Positions 26,564-39,744 of a stretch of 64,000 nt of DNA are shown here, piece by piece (within the stretch, counting starts at the first letter, position 1; each line of letters opens with the position of its first letter). Below the pieces are notes generated by a model. The model did not search any database. It saw only the letters and a program-made list of their open reading frames with translations, and was not told the DNA's origin. The position numbers and the translations under genes were made by a program. Source of the stretch: Trogon surrucura (lineage: Eukaryota > Chordata > Aves > Trogoniformes > Trogonidae); assembly GCA_020746105.1 (NCBI GenBank), contig CM036618.1, positions 90,824,122 through 90,888,121 on the forward strand. The letters are read 5' to 3'.

Positions 26564-26822
26564 TCCACTAAGCAGGTCACCTTGTTGTAGGAGATCAGGT
26601 TAGTCAAGCAGGACCTGCCCTTCATGAACCTGTGCTGACTGGTCCTGATCCCCTGGGGTTGTCCTGCATGTGCCACATGGTGGCACTCAAGATGATCTGC
26701 TCTGTAACCCTCCCCAGCACCGAGGTCAGACTGACAGGCCTGTAGCTCCTGAGATCCTCCCTCCAGCCCTTCCTGTAGATGGATGTCACATTTGTTAACC
26801 TCCAGCCCACTGGGATTGTACA
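26564..26822 (-). mobile_element. CR1 LINE, minus strand, right part of interrupted copy (reverse transcriptase)
   Basis: On the minus strand one frame reads YRPVSLTSVLGRVTEQIIL and another FMKGRSCLTNLIS, both conserved CR1 reverse transcriptase blocks upstream of motif A. A frameshift separates them. The 5' end of the element is near 26822. The piece joins in order with 26133-26417 once the inserted fragment is discounted. Confidence 0.9.
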
Positions 26823-27571
26823 TTAGCCTACTATGTAGAGGTGAAACTAGATCTATGTGTTGACATATTCTGCTATAAAGTTATTTTCACCCAGGTATTA
26901 AGAGTCTCATGATCAGAGACCTTCAGTTTTATAGTCTGCAAAGGAGGTTGCACATGACTGCAGCTATGTCAGGGTGTGCAATCACAGTAGAGTTTCTGCG
27001 ACATTCTCATAGAAAAATTAGTAACTCTCAGGTGCTGCTGTATACAAGTTCAGTGCATGAGAAAGTTCCTGAAGACTTGTAAGAAAAGTTTGATCAGGTA
27101 CATTTTTGCTTATAGGGTGTTTATCAATTTGTGAAGATATATGTTTGTTAAACTATATATTTAAAGCTTAAAGCCTCTTGAACAGACAAAAATAAATTTC
27201 TTTAGACAGGATTTGAAATTTTCAAAGCTTATAGTAAAATACGTAATAATGACTTATAATAGACCTGTTCATTAAAAGCACACTTTGTAATTAATGGAAT
27301 CAAAGTAAGATGTGAAAAGAGGACTAATAGTTTGGTGGTAAATGTTTACAGTCTTATTTTTTAGCACAGTAGTACTGTTAATCGAGGGGACACATTTTTA
27401 AGTAATGAAGAATCCATTTATGTAGTATTCTGTAACCTTACAATACTTGCATCTTATCTGGAAGTTTGGCTCAATATTTTTTCCACTTTGAGAAACCATT
27501 TAAATCAGAAAAAAAGTAGGAGCTTTTTTTTTCCTTTCTTAAAATATTTTTTTATCACTTACTTCTCTTTC

Positions 27572-27957
27572 TCTCTGTCCTGTAAGGAAAAGCTGAGATG
27601 ATCTGAGAGAAGACTCAGGGGAGCTCTCATCAGTTCATATAAATATCTGAAGGGAGGATATAAAGTCCAAGCCAGGCACTTTTGGGTGATGCACAGTGGT
27701 AGGACCAGAGGCAATGGGCACAAGCCGAAACAACAGAGGTTCTGAACATCAGAAAACACTTTTTCACCATGAGGGTGACTGAGCAATGGCACAGGTTGTC
27801 CAGAGAGGTGGTGGAGTCTCCATCCTTTACGATATTCAAAAGCTCTCTAGGCACAGTCCTGGCCAACAAGATCTATGTGGCTTGGCTTGCAAGAGGTGTT
27901 GGACCAGATGACCTCCAGAGGTTCTGTCCAACCTCGGCTATAATTAATGACATTATC
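27572..27957 (+). mobile_element. Older CR1 LINE 3' fragment
   Basis: CR1 blocks in order: ggaaaagctgagatgatctg (EERLREL-like), ggaggatataaagtccaagc, ggaccagaggcaatgggcac (RTRGNGH), ttcaccatgagggtgactga and gagcaatggcacaggttgtc (VTEQWHRL), then ggtgttggaccagatgacct. The final octamers are decayed. Frame interruptions and divergence suggest an older subfamily than the 1716-3042 copies. Confidence 0.87.
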
Positions 27958-30264
27958 TAATTACATTAATCTAATAGTGTAATAGTAAAGATCTCCCATT
28001 TTGGAGAGGAGACTGAAGTGGGCTATGAATGTGGATTATAAAATTCTGTGGGTGGTTGATAAGGTCATTGCATACCCTTTGTTCACCAAATCCTACTAAT
28101 CCTTACAAGAATTGGAGGGCACTCTGGTAGTAGTAAGAGATTAGTATAAAATAAATAAAAAGGTTAAGTCAAATCAAACAGGGAGACTACTGAGTGAGTA
28201 CAGCCGTTTAATCACCCAAGAATTTTCTATTTGAATGCTTTTGATTTGGCATTTCCTTGTAATTTTTCTTAGGTTTTTACTTTAATAATAAAGACTGTTT
28301 GGGCTGCTTTTAAGTGTTAGTGAGCTATGCATACCATAACTATTGCAAAGAGTTTGAACTATTTAGGAAGAAAGAATGGCTTAGCTGAGACTTGGTGGCA
28401 TAATTAGGGAGTTCCCTTGTGTTTTTTCTTTCATTGTCATTACTGGTGTTGAAAGATGGACACAGAAGTAACTGTGCAGTAGCAGCTTGCTGGTGAAACT
28501 CATTTCTAGTTTAAGTTCAGGAAACTAAACATTGGTAGTTACTTGGCATGACAATCATGCAAATTTTATTGGTCGCATTGGACTATACTGATAAACTCAT
28601 GATTCTCAATACCTGTTGTTATAATAGATGAACTAAATGAAGAAGAGCTCTTTCAGACATGTTATTTGTTAATAAAATGTCATATAAAGCTCCAGTGTTT
28701 TTTAAAGTGAAGTATTATAAAATTAAGTATACTGTAATTATTATAAAATTAAGTCTTAAAGGCAAATAGGTATCTTTGTGTGTTTACAAAGAGAGATAAA
28801 TTTAATTGGCTAATTGTTGTTGAGATGAGTAACTGGAGTCTTTCCATTTAAATTGAGTCTCTTTCTGCATTGCTCCACAAAATGGACTGTTATTAAATTT
28901 GCTTATTCCTCAATAAGAACTTCTTGAACATGGTTGTTCTGGTTTAGCAGATGGATTTCTGTTATTTCCAAAATAACTGGAAGAAGGCAGATTCTGAATA
29001 TCGCAGGTACAGAGGGTACTCACATACTCATGTACTTTGAAAGTTAATGTATTGAGGACAAACCTGCTGGTCCTAACCTTGATGAGCTGCAAACTGGTTT
29101 TACTGGACTTGTGCTTTCATTTGAATGCTTAATGAGATGTGCTAAGTAGATCTAATTCTGAGATTGATGTTTCATTATGACTGATTGAATTATTATTGCT
29201 GTGTACCTCTGAGGATCAAGCCTGAAAAATATAGGACTAGGAGATAGAAAATGGGACTTTAAAAGGCATCAGCTCTTGCAAGAAGCGTGGTGTAGCATTG
29301 CCAAGCTGCTTTAGCACCGCACTAAGCGGTCATAACAGCATTGATACTGAAGAGAAGTTTAATCAGTAATGAGGGATATCGCGCTGTATACATTTTCAGT
29401 CTGATAACATTCTGTTCATCCTGCCTACTCAGTTGGAAGGTAGCTTATTTCTTTAAAGAGGGAACCACGTCTTATTCTGTACTTTCTTAGTACAATTCTG
29501 ATAAGGAATATCAAAGAGATAATGCCTGAGCTGGTATTGTTTGTTAACATGGAGACTTATGAACAAATAAGATAAACGTGTGTTTCAACTTTTCCTGGGT
29601 ATGACTCGTAGGATTAAATGTATATTCAGCTTGAGTTTTTTGCATTTTCAAGCATTTGTTGCTTTCTGAAAAGTTTTAGTCTTGCTAGTTATGCAGAATT
29701 CTTCATCTTGTTACTGCAGATAAGTTTGGTAGTTTGCATTTCTTTTTTCTTGCCATATAGAAATACCTAAACAACACAATACTTAAAAGTGTAGTTTGCT
29801 TGTGCAGGCAAAACCCTGCAATATATCTTTAGTTTTTTATTATTATTATTTCCTGTAACTCAGGTATTTTAGGTTTTTTTTGAAGATTCTAATCAGGAAA
29901 AAATAAACAATGAATTGTTAATTGTTTTAAAAGCTGTGGAGAAAATATGTTTTCAGGAACCTAATATACTTCTAATAACTTGTATTGCTCATAGGTTTAG
30001 TGGTTGTTTAAGGTTGTTTGTCTAACTTTTTTTTTTATAACTAATATTAATCTGATTGCTTCCCTAGTCAACAGATTTAAAAAGTGAATCTTAAAGAGAA
30101 TAGAAGTCTCTATGTATTTTCACCTCGTGAGCATGCATTCATTAGATAACTTTTTCTGACTTAAATCAATAGGCTGATGCATAACTTGTTGCTTATCGTG
30201 AAGTCATTTGTAAAAAACTTCTAAAGCATGAGTAAAAGAATTTTCTTCTCCCCTTCCTCTGTAG

Positions 30265-30385
30265 TGTTCAGCGTGGACTGCAGCACAGTCGAGTGCCCTC
30301 CCGTTCAGCAAGTTGTTTGCCCTCTGGATAGCTATGAAACCCAAGTCAGGCTGACGGCTGATGGCTGCTGTACCCTGCCCACAAG
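30265..30385 (+). CDS. CRIM1: CRIM1 internal exon (probably exon 4): N-terminal half of second 12-cysteine module
   Basis: This 121-nt exon encodes about 40 residues equivalent to human CRIM1 ~251-290. The acceptor is a long pyrimidine run ending ctctgtag (AG 30263-30264). The frame enters in phase 1 and leaves in phase 2, splitting an Arg codon (AG|A). Readable landmarks are VDCSTVECPPVQQ, DSYETQVRLTADGCC and TLPT. Five of the module's twelve cysteines are here. The donor is ACAAG|gttggt: positions +3 and +4 differ from the usual GTRAGT, so it is somewhat weak. Compared with human, most of the run DSYETQVRLTADGCC is unchanged, while the residues after VQQ differ. The exon is too short to be seen as a long ORF and was found by reading for the cysteine pattern. 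It works only together with the exon at 47872, 17.5 kb downstream. Confidence 0.96.
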
Positions 30386-33300
30386 GTTGGTGTCTTGATG
30401 GCTGAGCATTTTTAATTTGTTCTCCATAATCCAAGTACTACACCTACTGGATAATAATGTATACTTTGGTGGCATTAAATGTTAATACAGAATAAAAGAT
30501 ACATGAAGTAGGTTAAAGGTATATTAGGCTGGTTGAAATGCAAAACCTGTGTCTGAAGCAGAAGAAAATTGTGCTCAGTGCAAATACATGAAGCTGATTC
30601 TTGCGAAATTTGAGAGGTTTGTGCCTCTAGATTGACTTTTTTTTCCGATGTGTTGAATTTCACAAAAATAACTCTTCCAATAAACTTTTGAAGGTCTTTA
30701 GTAAGAAATTAAATTATAGAGGTGCCAGAAGATACACTAGAGAAAATCTCACCTAGTTTAAGTTATTTTATGTATGTGGAAGACCATTGTAAGAAGCTGA
30801 AAGATGGCGGTTTTCTAGAACTTTAGGGAAACAGAAATTTCAGATATTCACTTCCATTTAACTTCTGTTGTTATTCATTAGGTATAATTTATTACAATTC
30901 AGTAAAATAAGACAGTTTGGAGTTGGTTTTGTTGCAAAATTCTGCACCACTGTTTCAGCTTCTGTTTTCAAAGCAGACTTCCCAAAACCTGATTCAGCAT
31001 TGTGCAATCTGAAATAAATTGTACTTTGATTTTTCTATTGAATGGAGGGAATGAAAAATACCCACTTAATTCTTTGTAGGTGATAACTTCAGTGTTCCTC
31101 TGTCAGGAAATGTTGAGTACCAAGAAAATAAAACTTCATTTATTTCAGAACAAATGACCAATTGGAAATATTTTCTGTTGTTAACACACACATGGGAACT
31201 GATCTTAAATAAAACACCTAGAACAAACATGTCCTTGAAAAAAAACTTTCTCCAATAATGTTTAAAAGGATAACCAGGTGGTTTCCTGTGTGCTAAATAT
31301 AACTGATGTCTGAAAATTGTACATGTGCATGGTACTTAAGTAACAAAACCAGTATCCTCATCTCTTGCACACAGAGATCCCAGTTGTACAAGCAAGCTTA
31401 CAGTACGTGAACTATAAGATAATTTTGAATTGCACTGAAACATCTTGGAAATCAGTTTGCTGTGCATTACTGGGATCAGAGTTTAACGAGGAACCAGAGC
31501 TGGGATAGATGACTACTTAGCTCCTGAAATCTTATCTTTGAGTCTGAGGGTTTTTTATGTTAATATCTCTTCTCCTTGATGCATAAAACTGCAAAAAAAG
31601 CATAATCAACATAACCCAGCCTGAGTCTACAGACAGGTTTAAACAATTAAAGGAGTCTTATACTCCTCCATTAATTTTTAATTTTGTGACTCAACCTGTT
31701 TGCTGTATATAGTTATTATGTGGATTGTTAGATTTTTGAATTGTCTTAATTCAGCCAAAGCAATAATACACTTTTTAATAAGAGTAGATGAGAAGCACAG
31801 AAGAAAAGCTGAATCTGGCAGCAATAAGATTGTAGAGATGCTTTACTTGTGTGCCTGCTAGAAATGTATTTAGATTTTAATATATTGCTGTCCATTTTTA
31901 TCATTCATGTGCTGTAGCTAAAGATATTACATGAAGGGGTGAATAAAGGAACACAGGCATGGGATAATCAGAAAAGAAAGGTTAGATGAAAGTTAGAGGG
32001 AAGAGAAGTGTGTGTATGTATGAAAAGAGAGAGAGCAGGAAGGGAAACTAAATTCAGGTACCTGGAACATGAAAACCAACCATTTGAATTCAGGTTCAGT
32101 GTTTCCTCAGATTTGAGAAAACATTGAAGCTTTATATTTGAATGCGCGGTCTCTATATTTGAAGTCTCATGGACTTATATTTCAGAACTACAGAAAAAGT
32201 CAAATATTAAGTGCAGATTTATGAATGAGTGACTCTGGGAGATGGTTTTTCCTTAATTCTTACTAAATTCTTAGTAAACTCAGATCAAATATTAACATTG
32301 TATTGACTACGATTCAGATTAGAATTACCTAAATCCATATAATCTCTCTTCTTAATTCTTAGAATTAAGTTCAAAAGAAGTGTCTCTGTATGTTTTAACA
32401 TACTTTTGAGAATAATTTATTAAAAGCAAAGAGATTAGGTTTCACGAGGTCATCTTTAAAACTCATACAACTATTTTTAAGATTATGCACTTTAGATAAA
32501 TTGCAACAAACAGTTTATTTTAGTGCCACTAAAATAAAGGATTTATACCTGCAGAACCAGAGAAGCATCAAGGAGTGTGTCACAGTTAAGACGTGTCACT
32601 GGCCTGGTTAACAAGTAGCTGACAACTTCATGTAGATCAGGAGCAGATTGACTGATGTCCCACATCTTGTTCTTGTCTGGTTTCTTGTATGTAATGTGCT
32701 AGAAAAGCAGAGATCCTTAAGTCTGGGATTAAGCTAGGATTTGTTTAATGAGTGAGCTCTTGCATGCGTATTCATAATATTGAAAACTTCTCTAGCAATG
32801 CCAGGTGAAAAGTGGGAACAGTGAACAAGCATCTCATACTGTAAGTTCTTGCACTTTTATTCAGAGGTTGCATTTAATTTTACATTTATTTCTAATGCAG
32901 TACTGCAAACAGAACAGCCTGCTGATTTGGCATTGATATAAAAATACCACTTGCCTCAGCTTTCATCAGACCCTCATGAGACACCTTAAATTTCCAGCTA
33001 TTTCCTATGTTAGGAAAGCTAGATGATATGTCTGTCTCTGCATTTGATAAAGATGCTGTCTTTGCCAAGGAACGTATCAAGTAAAAATCTATTGGAGCTC
33101 TTACAGAGAAGTTATCACAGTTTTGTTAACACAAGTCTTTTACAATGTTAAATGAAGAGATGATCAATATGAAGTGCACAGAATCCATTACCTTCAGATG
33201 TTTTTAATTTTTCTGTTGTGAATGAATTTTCTTCAAATTTTCAGATCCCTTTGAGAATTTATTTGTGTAAAATTCTTTTATCAAGATCGGGTTAATTTTT

Positions 33301-34082
33301 TCTATTGATGAAGAATGGACTGTTACAACAGGGGATTATTTCGGTGATTAGTGTTGGCTTATATCTTTATTGCTCACATGGTTTTGTACATTTTTCATAG
33401 GATTATATACAACAGAGTAAATGGCATGTTTGGATAGCTTTGCCCCAAATATTTTTGGATTATCTTTTTTCCTTTCTGGCTGCTCTCTTTATGAGAATAA
33501 TTTGGAAATTTAGTCTTTACCAGGTCTCTGCTTCTTGCTCTAGTTTTAGCCCCCTGCCTCTGTGCTATTTTCCCTTCGTGTTATCTAAGTATAGTCTTTT
33601 TTCTTGCTCCACTTTCCATTCTTCCTGCTGTTGTCTGTTACAAATCTGGTAACTTCAAGATTCATTTAGTGCTTTCTTACCTCAAAATCTCAGAGATTTT
33701 TTTTCTTTGCCCTCCCAAGCTATTCTTGGTCAGTCATTGAATAAAACACAATAAACCAAAAATAATTCTAGGGAACTTAGAAAGATGTTATTACTATGCC
33801 AGTATTAAAAAGAACAAAAACTAAGTAATTAAAGTCTGGTTATCTTGATATCAGTTCTGAGAAAAATCGTAGGAAAACTAATAGAAGGTTGAATTGAGGA
33901 TTAAAGAATGTAATTATAGCTACAACCAATGTTGCTTTGACAGAAGCAGTTTTATGAAACTTAATTTTGTGTTTTGGAGATACTAATTTTGCCTTAAAAA
34001 TCTGGCCAGGACTGCTTTCCTTCTAAATTTCTGTCTTCTATAGTCACCAATACTTTTCCTTAATTGGTTTCTAGCTTAAACC

Positions 34083-34152
34083 AAAACCAAACCGAAACAA
34101 AAAAAAACCCTAAAAACAAACAAACAAACAAAAAAAAACAAATAAAAAAAAC
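34083..34152. repeat. A-rich CAAA tract
   Basis: About 70 bp of A with interspersed single C's, including a perfect (CAAA)3-4 core near 34116-34130. On the complementary strand it is a T-rich TTTG tract. It could be an old poly(A)-derived tract; no retroposed gene is attached to it. Confidence 0.85.
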
Positions 34153-34260
34153 CTAGGACTTTTTAATTAATATTGTCTCACAAGTTTTACTTTATGAAAC
34201 AGAAGCATGTCCACTTCTCCAAATTACTTAACACTGAAGAAGAACGCTTCTCACACCCAT

Positions 34261-34868
34261 CCTGGCCAACCGTACCCTGGGATGTATCAGGAGAAGCGTG
34301 GCCAGCAGGTCAAGAGAGGTGATTCTCCCCCTTTGCTCTTGTGAGACCCCACCTCGGATACTGCATCCAGTTCTGGTGTCCCCACCATAAGAGGGACATA
34401 GATCTGTTGGAGCGTGTTCAGAGGAGGGCCACAAAGATGATCCAGGGGTTGGAGCACCTCTGCTATGAGGACAGGCTGCGGGAGCTGAGATTGTTCAGTC
34501 TTGAAAAGAGAAGACTTCAGGGGGGATCTAATAACTGCCTTCCAATACCTGAAGGGATCCTACAGGAAGGCTGGGGAGGGACTTTTTACAAGAGCGTCCA
34601 CTGATAGGACAAGGGGAAATGGATTTAAGTTGAAGGAGAATAGATTTAGATTAGATCTTAGGAAGAAATTCTTCAGTGCGAGGGTGGCAAGACTTTGGAA
34701 TAAATTACCCAGAGACATTGTGGCTACCCCCTCTCTGGAGGTGTTCAAGGCCAAGTTGGACAGAACCTTGAGTAGCCTGATCTAGTAGAGAGGCGTCCCA
34801 GCCCATGACAGGGAGGTTGGATTAGATGATCCCTAAGGTCCCTTCTAACCTAGGCCATTCTATGATCC
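34261..34868 (+). mobile_element. CR1 LINE 3' fragment, ~0.6 kb, one frameshift
   Basis: Conserved ORF2 blocks are [32 protein letters not shown] and [16 protein letters not shown]. The frame then shifts at a run of six G's, after which DRTRGNGFKL, RLDLRKKFFSARVARLWNKL and FKAKLDRTLSSLI continue in the +1 frame. The 3' tail ggttggattagatgatccct...cattctatgatcc ends it. An A-rich CAAA tract lies ~110 bp upstream but is not obviously part of the element. Confidence 0.93.
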
Positions 34869-37800
34869 TCCCACAGATTTTGTAAGCGAATCAGTCCCAG
34901 TGTGTCAGCACTGTGGTCCTTTGCCTCCTGAGACAAACTCTAGCCACATGCACATGCTAGCTTTAATATCTTGCTGATAATATGGGATACAATAACAACC
35001 TTCTGAGAGGAGAGAAGCATCTGAGAGAATGTTCTCTGAATCCCAGTAGTAGGTTTGCTTGACATGCTTATTAAAAAAGCTCACACCATAAGCCTGAATG
35101 TGTGCTAGGTTAGAAAAGTTCAGAAATAATTGATATATGTCTATTCATCAAAATCTCCAGTAGTTTATTTTCTGAGTCTTAGCTTTAAAAAAGCAGTTTC
35201 AAGGTGGTTGCCATGGGAGGAGGACAGGAAAAAAACAAATATAAATGAAGCGTAACAGAAGCAGATAAGTTACAGAGAGAAAAAAACCTTCAAAGCAGTG
35301 AACTGCTTAATAAACCTAAATGAAATAGGAATACAAGTCACAATGACTATCTTGTATGTCAAAAAAGTGAAGAAGAGCTTTCTACAGATGCAGTCTTGCA
35401 AGATTTGAGCTCAAAAGACTTGGGTTTGACGGAGGAGCGAATGAAGACTCTTTGAATCAGACTATTTCACTGTCACTTTGTTACAGATAGCTGGATGGTG
35501 CTGCAAATGCAAAATTCTCAATTGGCTTGAGTAGCGTGGAGGAGTAGGATTGTAAGTTTATTGTTTAGAAGAAAACCTTCAAGAAAGTTTCTTAAATGAG
35601 TTAGTCATAGAACTTCTTTTTCTTTGTTTTGAGTGGTCTTTTCCCTGTTGGTTTTTCTTTATCTGTGCCTAAAATGTCTCAATCTGGGACTGCTGTGAAT
35701 GTCAATGCCACGATTTGGTCTGCAGTATGGTAAGTGAAATGTACTCGACCAGCGAAAGTCTTAGTTTTCTGGACATATGTAGTAAAATATTGTTTTACAT
35801 TGTAATCATCTGTTCAGTCCTGTTGGAAGATCGGAAGGACAATCTATATATGCATTTTGTGTACCCCAATTATAAAACTTAGAAAACAGCTCAGCTCCAA
35901 CCTCCCACACCCTTGGTTCTTAAATATTAATATTTTTATACAGCTCCAGAAAATGACTAATACTTTGATGTAGTAGCAAATGGGTTTTTTTACCTAATGT
36001 TTATGTTAAGTTATATTTGAATAGAAATTGAATACAACTTCAAACTGTACGAAACCAGATTTGATTATATTTAATTAAATAAAATTGCCTTTCAAGCGAT
36101 GAAATAGTAAGAAAAAGAGTAAATTTACAAAGACGCTCTTCACTTTAAGAATAATCTACTAAATTAAGAAAACATTCTTCTGCATCTCTCCTCTACTAAA
36201 ATATTTTAACCATGAGCGTGCTTTATTTAACAGTTCTAAAGACATTAAGGAGTAGTAGCAGTTTATATTAGAGAGTCTCTAAACTTTGTATACCTAGTTA
36301 CCTGTTCTATTATTTGTAGTCTCTTGTTTCTATTAGAACTTTGTGCTGCATTAGGCACAATATAGATGCCACTTGAAATTCGTCAATAGCGATTTTACTT
36401 TCTCAGAAATAGATAGTTTCAGCAGTAGGGAGTTGAGACAGCCACGCTCTTTTCATGTTACTGAACTGAAACTGAGGTCCTATGGTACCTCTTAATGCAA
36501 AAAATCACGCCTCTTCAGAGATCATTTAAATTTATTTGATTCTGTTATCTTTCTAGATTACTTTGCCCTGAAAGCAATTGCTTTTAATCTGCTTTATCCC
36601 CTTTTATGACACTTGGACCTGTTGTTGTTTTGTCCACAACCTGTCACATCTTTAGACCTACCAACCAATATTCTGTATTTCATGTTACACCAGCGTATAG
36701 AGAATCCTAGTCACAGTTACACATAAACCAACACAATTCTCTTTTTGTGGAAGCTAGTAGGATCATAACTGGAAAGTCTATAGTTGTAAGTTTTCTTTTA
36801 AGCTATGAATAGTTTATATTTGTATTATATTTGGCAGTACCCATATAAAGCTAGTTGGATAATGTTTTTCTTCTGATAGCATCTATAAAGGTGTGTTCCA
36901 ATTCCCTGATTACCTTTACATCTGCCCCACTCAATAGGAGGGGTAGTGTAGACCCTTTCTGTTCAATCTTAGCTGCTTGGCTGAGTCAGATCTTTTCTAC
37001 ATTTCCTTAATAAAATATGGCATGAGAATTGCACGTTTGTCTAGATTATTTTCTTAGGTCTTCCTGTCTTTGGAAGACATTGTTTAGGTGTTCAGAACAG
37101 GGTTCACCACTTCATTTTTCGCAACATTTTTTTAGAGGGCAGTCATGGTTTTCCAGGAGATGAAACTTTTTCCTCCTGTACCAGTCACCTCTCTTATGCA
37201 ACTTTTGCTGATGCAGAGGTGTCCCTTGTATTTGTTCTAGAATTTTAGGTCATTCTCCTTCACCCATCTCATCCTCAAGAAATGGTATCCAAGAGAAAGT
37301 GGTTGTGGATCCCAGTTTTTGTTAAAGGAAAGTTCAGCTGGAACTGACAAGACCAAATAGAAATCCAAGCACCTGTATTTTCCTGAGATTTCCATTCAAG
37401 GCTTGACTTCTGAGTAACCTGGGTAGCTCAACCAAACATCTAACAAAAGGATGTTAAGGGTTCTGCAGAAGCTTTGCTATGCTTTTGATTCTTTCATCGG
37501 CATCTTAGAAACTGTTTTCTTCATGTATTTTAACATCCAATACCATGATATTGTAACACTTAGTGTTGAACTGGAGATTGTTACTGAAGAGGTAGGTTTT
37601 GCGTCAAATGAAAGCTCTACATTGGTGCCAGCTGAACCCATCCCACGTCATGCTCAGGCTTTCAGTCTTGTTTTGTTTAACAATTGATAATAAGGCTAAA
37701 TAGAACGCTGCAATTTCAAGAATTTTCATAACACATGGACATAGGTCTTGGCATTTTCATTTATTTCACTCTTAGAGAGAAATACACAAAAGTTAGGAAA

Positions 37801-39744
37801 TAGCAAATAATTTTTGCAGGAAGACCATTTTTCTTCATTCAGGTCTGCTGAGAAGGTGGTATTCAGTCTTGTTTACAAACTGTACTGTACTGAATATCCA
37901 CAAAGAGCAAGGATAGAAGGGCGCCTGTGTGACCCTTATGGGTGACCCATACTCCATGTCCGTCTTTTCCAAGTTGGTCTTCCAAGAGATGTAATGAACT
38001 GGTGCATTCAAAGTTTATGCAGTCCTCTTCTTCCTTACTACAGCTGCCTCAGCACTTCCTAGATGGTCTCAGTGTGTCGATAGTTATTACTGCTTTGGCA
38101 TCCAGCCTCACAATGTGGGTTGTTTTGGCAAGCAACTAGATTTTCCTGAAGTCCACAAATGAGAAAAAGATGGTAAGGTTTTGGCTGGGCTTTTGTTGTT
38201 GTTGTTTTTTAAAAGTCATCTCAATAAAACTTGAACAGAAGCTTTTGAAACAAGACTGTTCTGGAGCCTGATGGCTAACTGCTGAGTGTCAGAGACCTCT
38301 AATAATGAGAGGAAACATGACAACATTTTCAGAAGAAATAGCATGTCAATCTTCTGTAGAAGTTTTAAGACATTGTAAATGTAGGAGTCCCTGCCTACAT
38401 ATTTTATAAGATCAGCTTGTTGCAGCTGTGTTGTATAAGATAAAAAATACCTCCATGCTCTTTCGCTAACTCCTTGGAAATATTGAATTGCAAAAACTTT
38501 CAGGACAATTCCACCTAAAGGAAGGAGCACGTTAACCACAAGCGATAAACAACAAGCATTTGCACAGGGGAAGGAAGAAGTTATACAAAGAGATTATTTT
38601 TGTGTGTATGATTTTTTTCATGGAAGAGTATAGGTAGTACTTTAATCTGATCATATTCTGTGTTAACGGTATATTTACTCCTTCACTGTTAAGAATAAAC
38701 TTTAACCCAGGTATATTAAAGTAACTGTATCTGATTTTAGATGGTGTTTTATGGTTGGCAGTAGAATGAGAACAAGCTGGTGTTTAAACTCTTTCATTTA
38801 TAGTAAGCTGGTAGGTGTATCTTTCTGTTACAAATTCTTGTTTTTGCTTGTCAGTCTAAGAGTTAGAGTATACCTTGATCACACTGAATATTGTTCTCTC
38901 TCCTCTCTTCAAGACTTCCCACTCTGTTTTGTTCCATTTTTTTCTACTTGCTCAGCTTGTTAACTTGTTTCAAAATTGAACAGGTGATTTAATTTGGAAT
39001 AATTTCTGACATGAACAGGCAAATTTCTGTTTGTATCGCAGAGATCAGTTATCTTCTAGCTCACAACTGCACAGATGCCTAAGGAGACCCGTATACATAA
39101 AAAAAAGCAATAGAACTATCACTTGGATGTTTGCATTTTAGGAGGGAGGTTGACACAAGAATTTCCACGCAGTTTCTGACAGTTCTCAGAGCAGGTAATA
39201 TTAACGCTAATAAGGTTGTATCGAGACAGTTCGAAGTTGTGTTTCTTCTGAAAAATAGCAGGGAAACTTTGTGTCAGACTTCGGCAGCCACACATTTCTT
39301 CTTCCTTTTTCCCTTCTTAAAATACTTAAAAGTATTTTAAAAGTGGAGCTGAAGGTTGCGGACAATTAAAAAACAGTAAGTAGTTTTTCACTACTCTTCT
39401 TTGAAATGTCATTGGTGGGATTCCAGGAATCGTGTTTGTAGAAAAGGTTTACAGTTCTTGCATACGTGGTTTCCACTGCGTGAAGAAGGTCTCATTAATT
39501 GAAGAGAGTTGTTTGGTTTTAGAAGCGCTAGGATTCTGAGGCAATCTTCAGGCCTCGTTTTTAAATTTAGTCCATAATGGAATAAATTCAGAAGCTAAGT
39601 GATCATCTAATGGTTTGCCACGTTTTCAGGAAGGTCATATTTGCCCCTTCTGGAGAGTGTGCTTTTTGGCCTCTCTGAAAACAGCATGGAACAGTTCTTA
39701 GTCTTATTTGATTTATCCAAGTCACGGCTGGAGTGCCAAGACAC

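Larger units (their letters stand above)
21796..30264 (+). other. CRIM1: CRIM1 intron between 12-cysteine module exons (probably intron 3)
   Basis: An 8.5-kb phase-1 intron. 21796-24141 has nothing recognised beyond AT-rich unique sequence. A CR1 tail is at 24142-24216, a nested CR1 cluster at 26133-26822 and an older CR1 at 27572-27957. 24217-26132, 26823-27571 and 27958-30264 are AT-rich unique sequence in which I see no gene or repeat. The intron ends in a strong pyrimidine tract and gtag at 30261-30264. Confidence 0.92.

Noticed and set aside
38216-38539. A 107-codon minus-strand open frame outside recognised repeats
   Set aside because: No recognisable domain, no splice-linked partner, and other frames of similar length occur by chance in the 64 kb.
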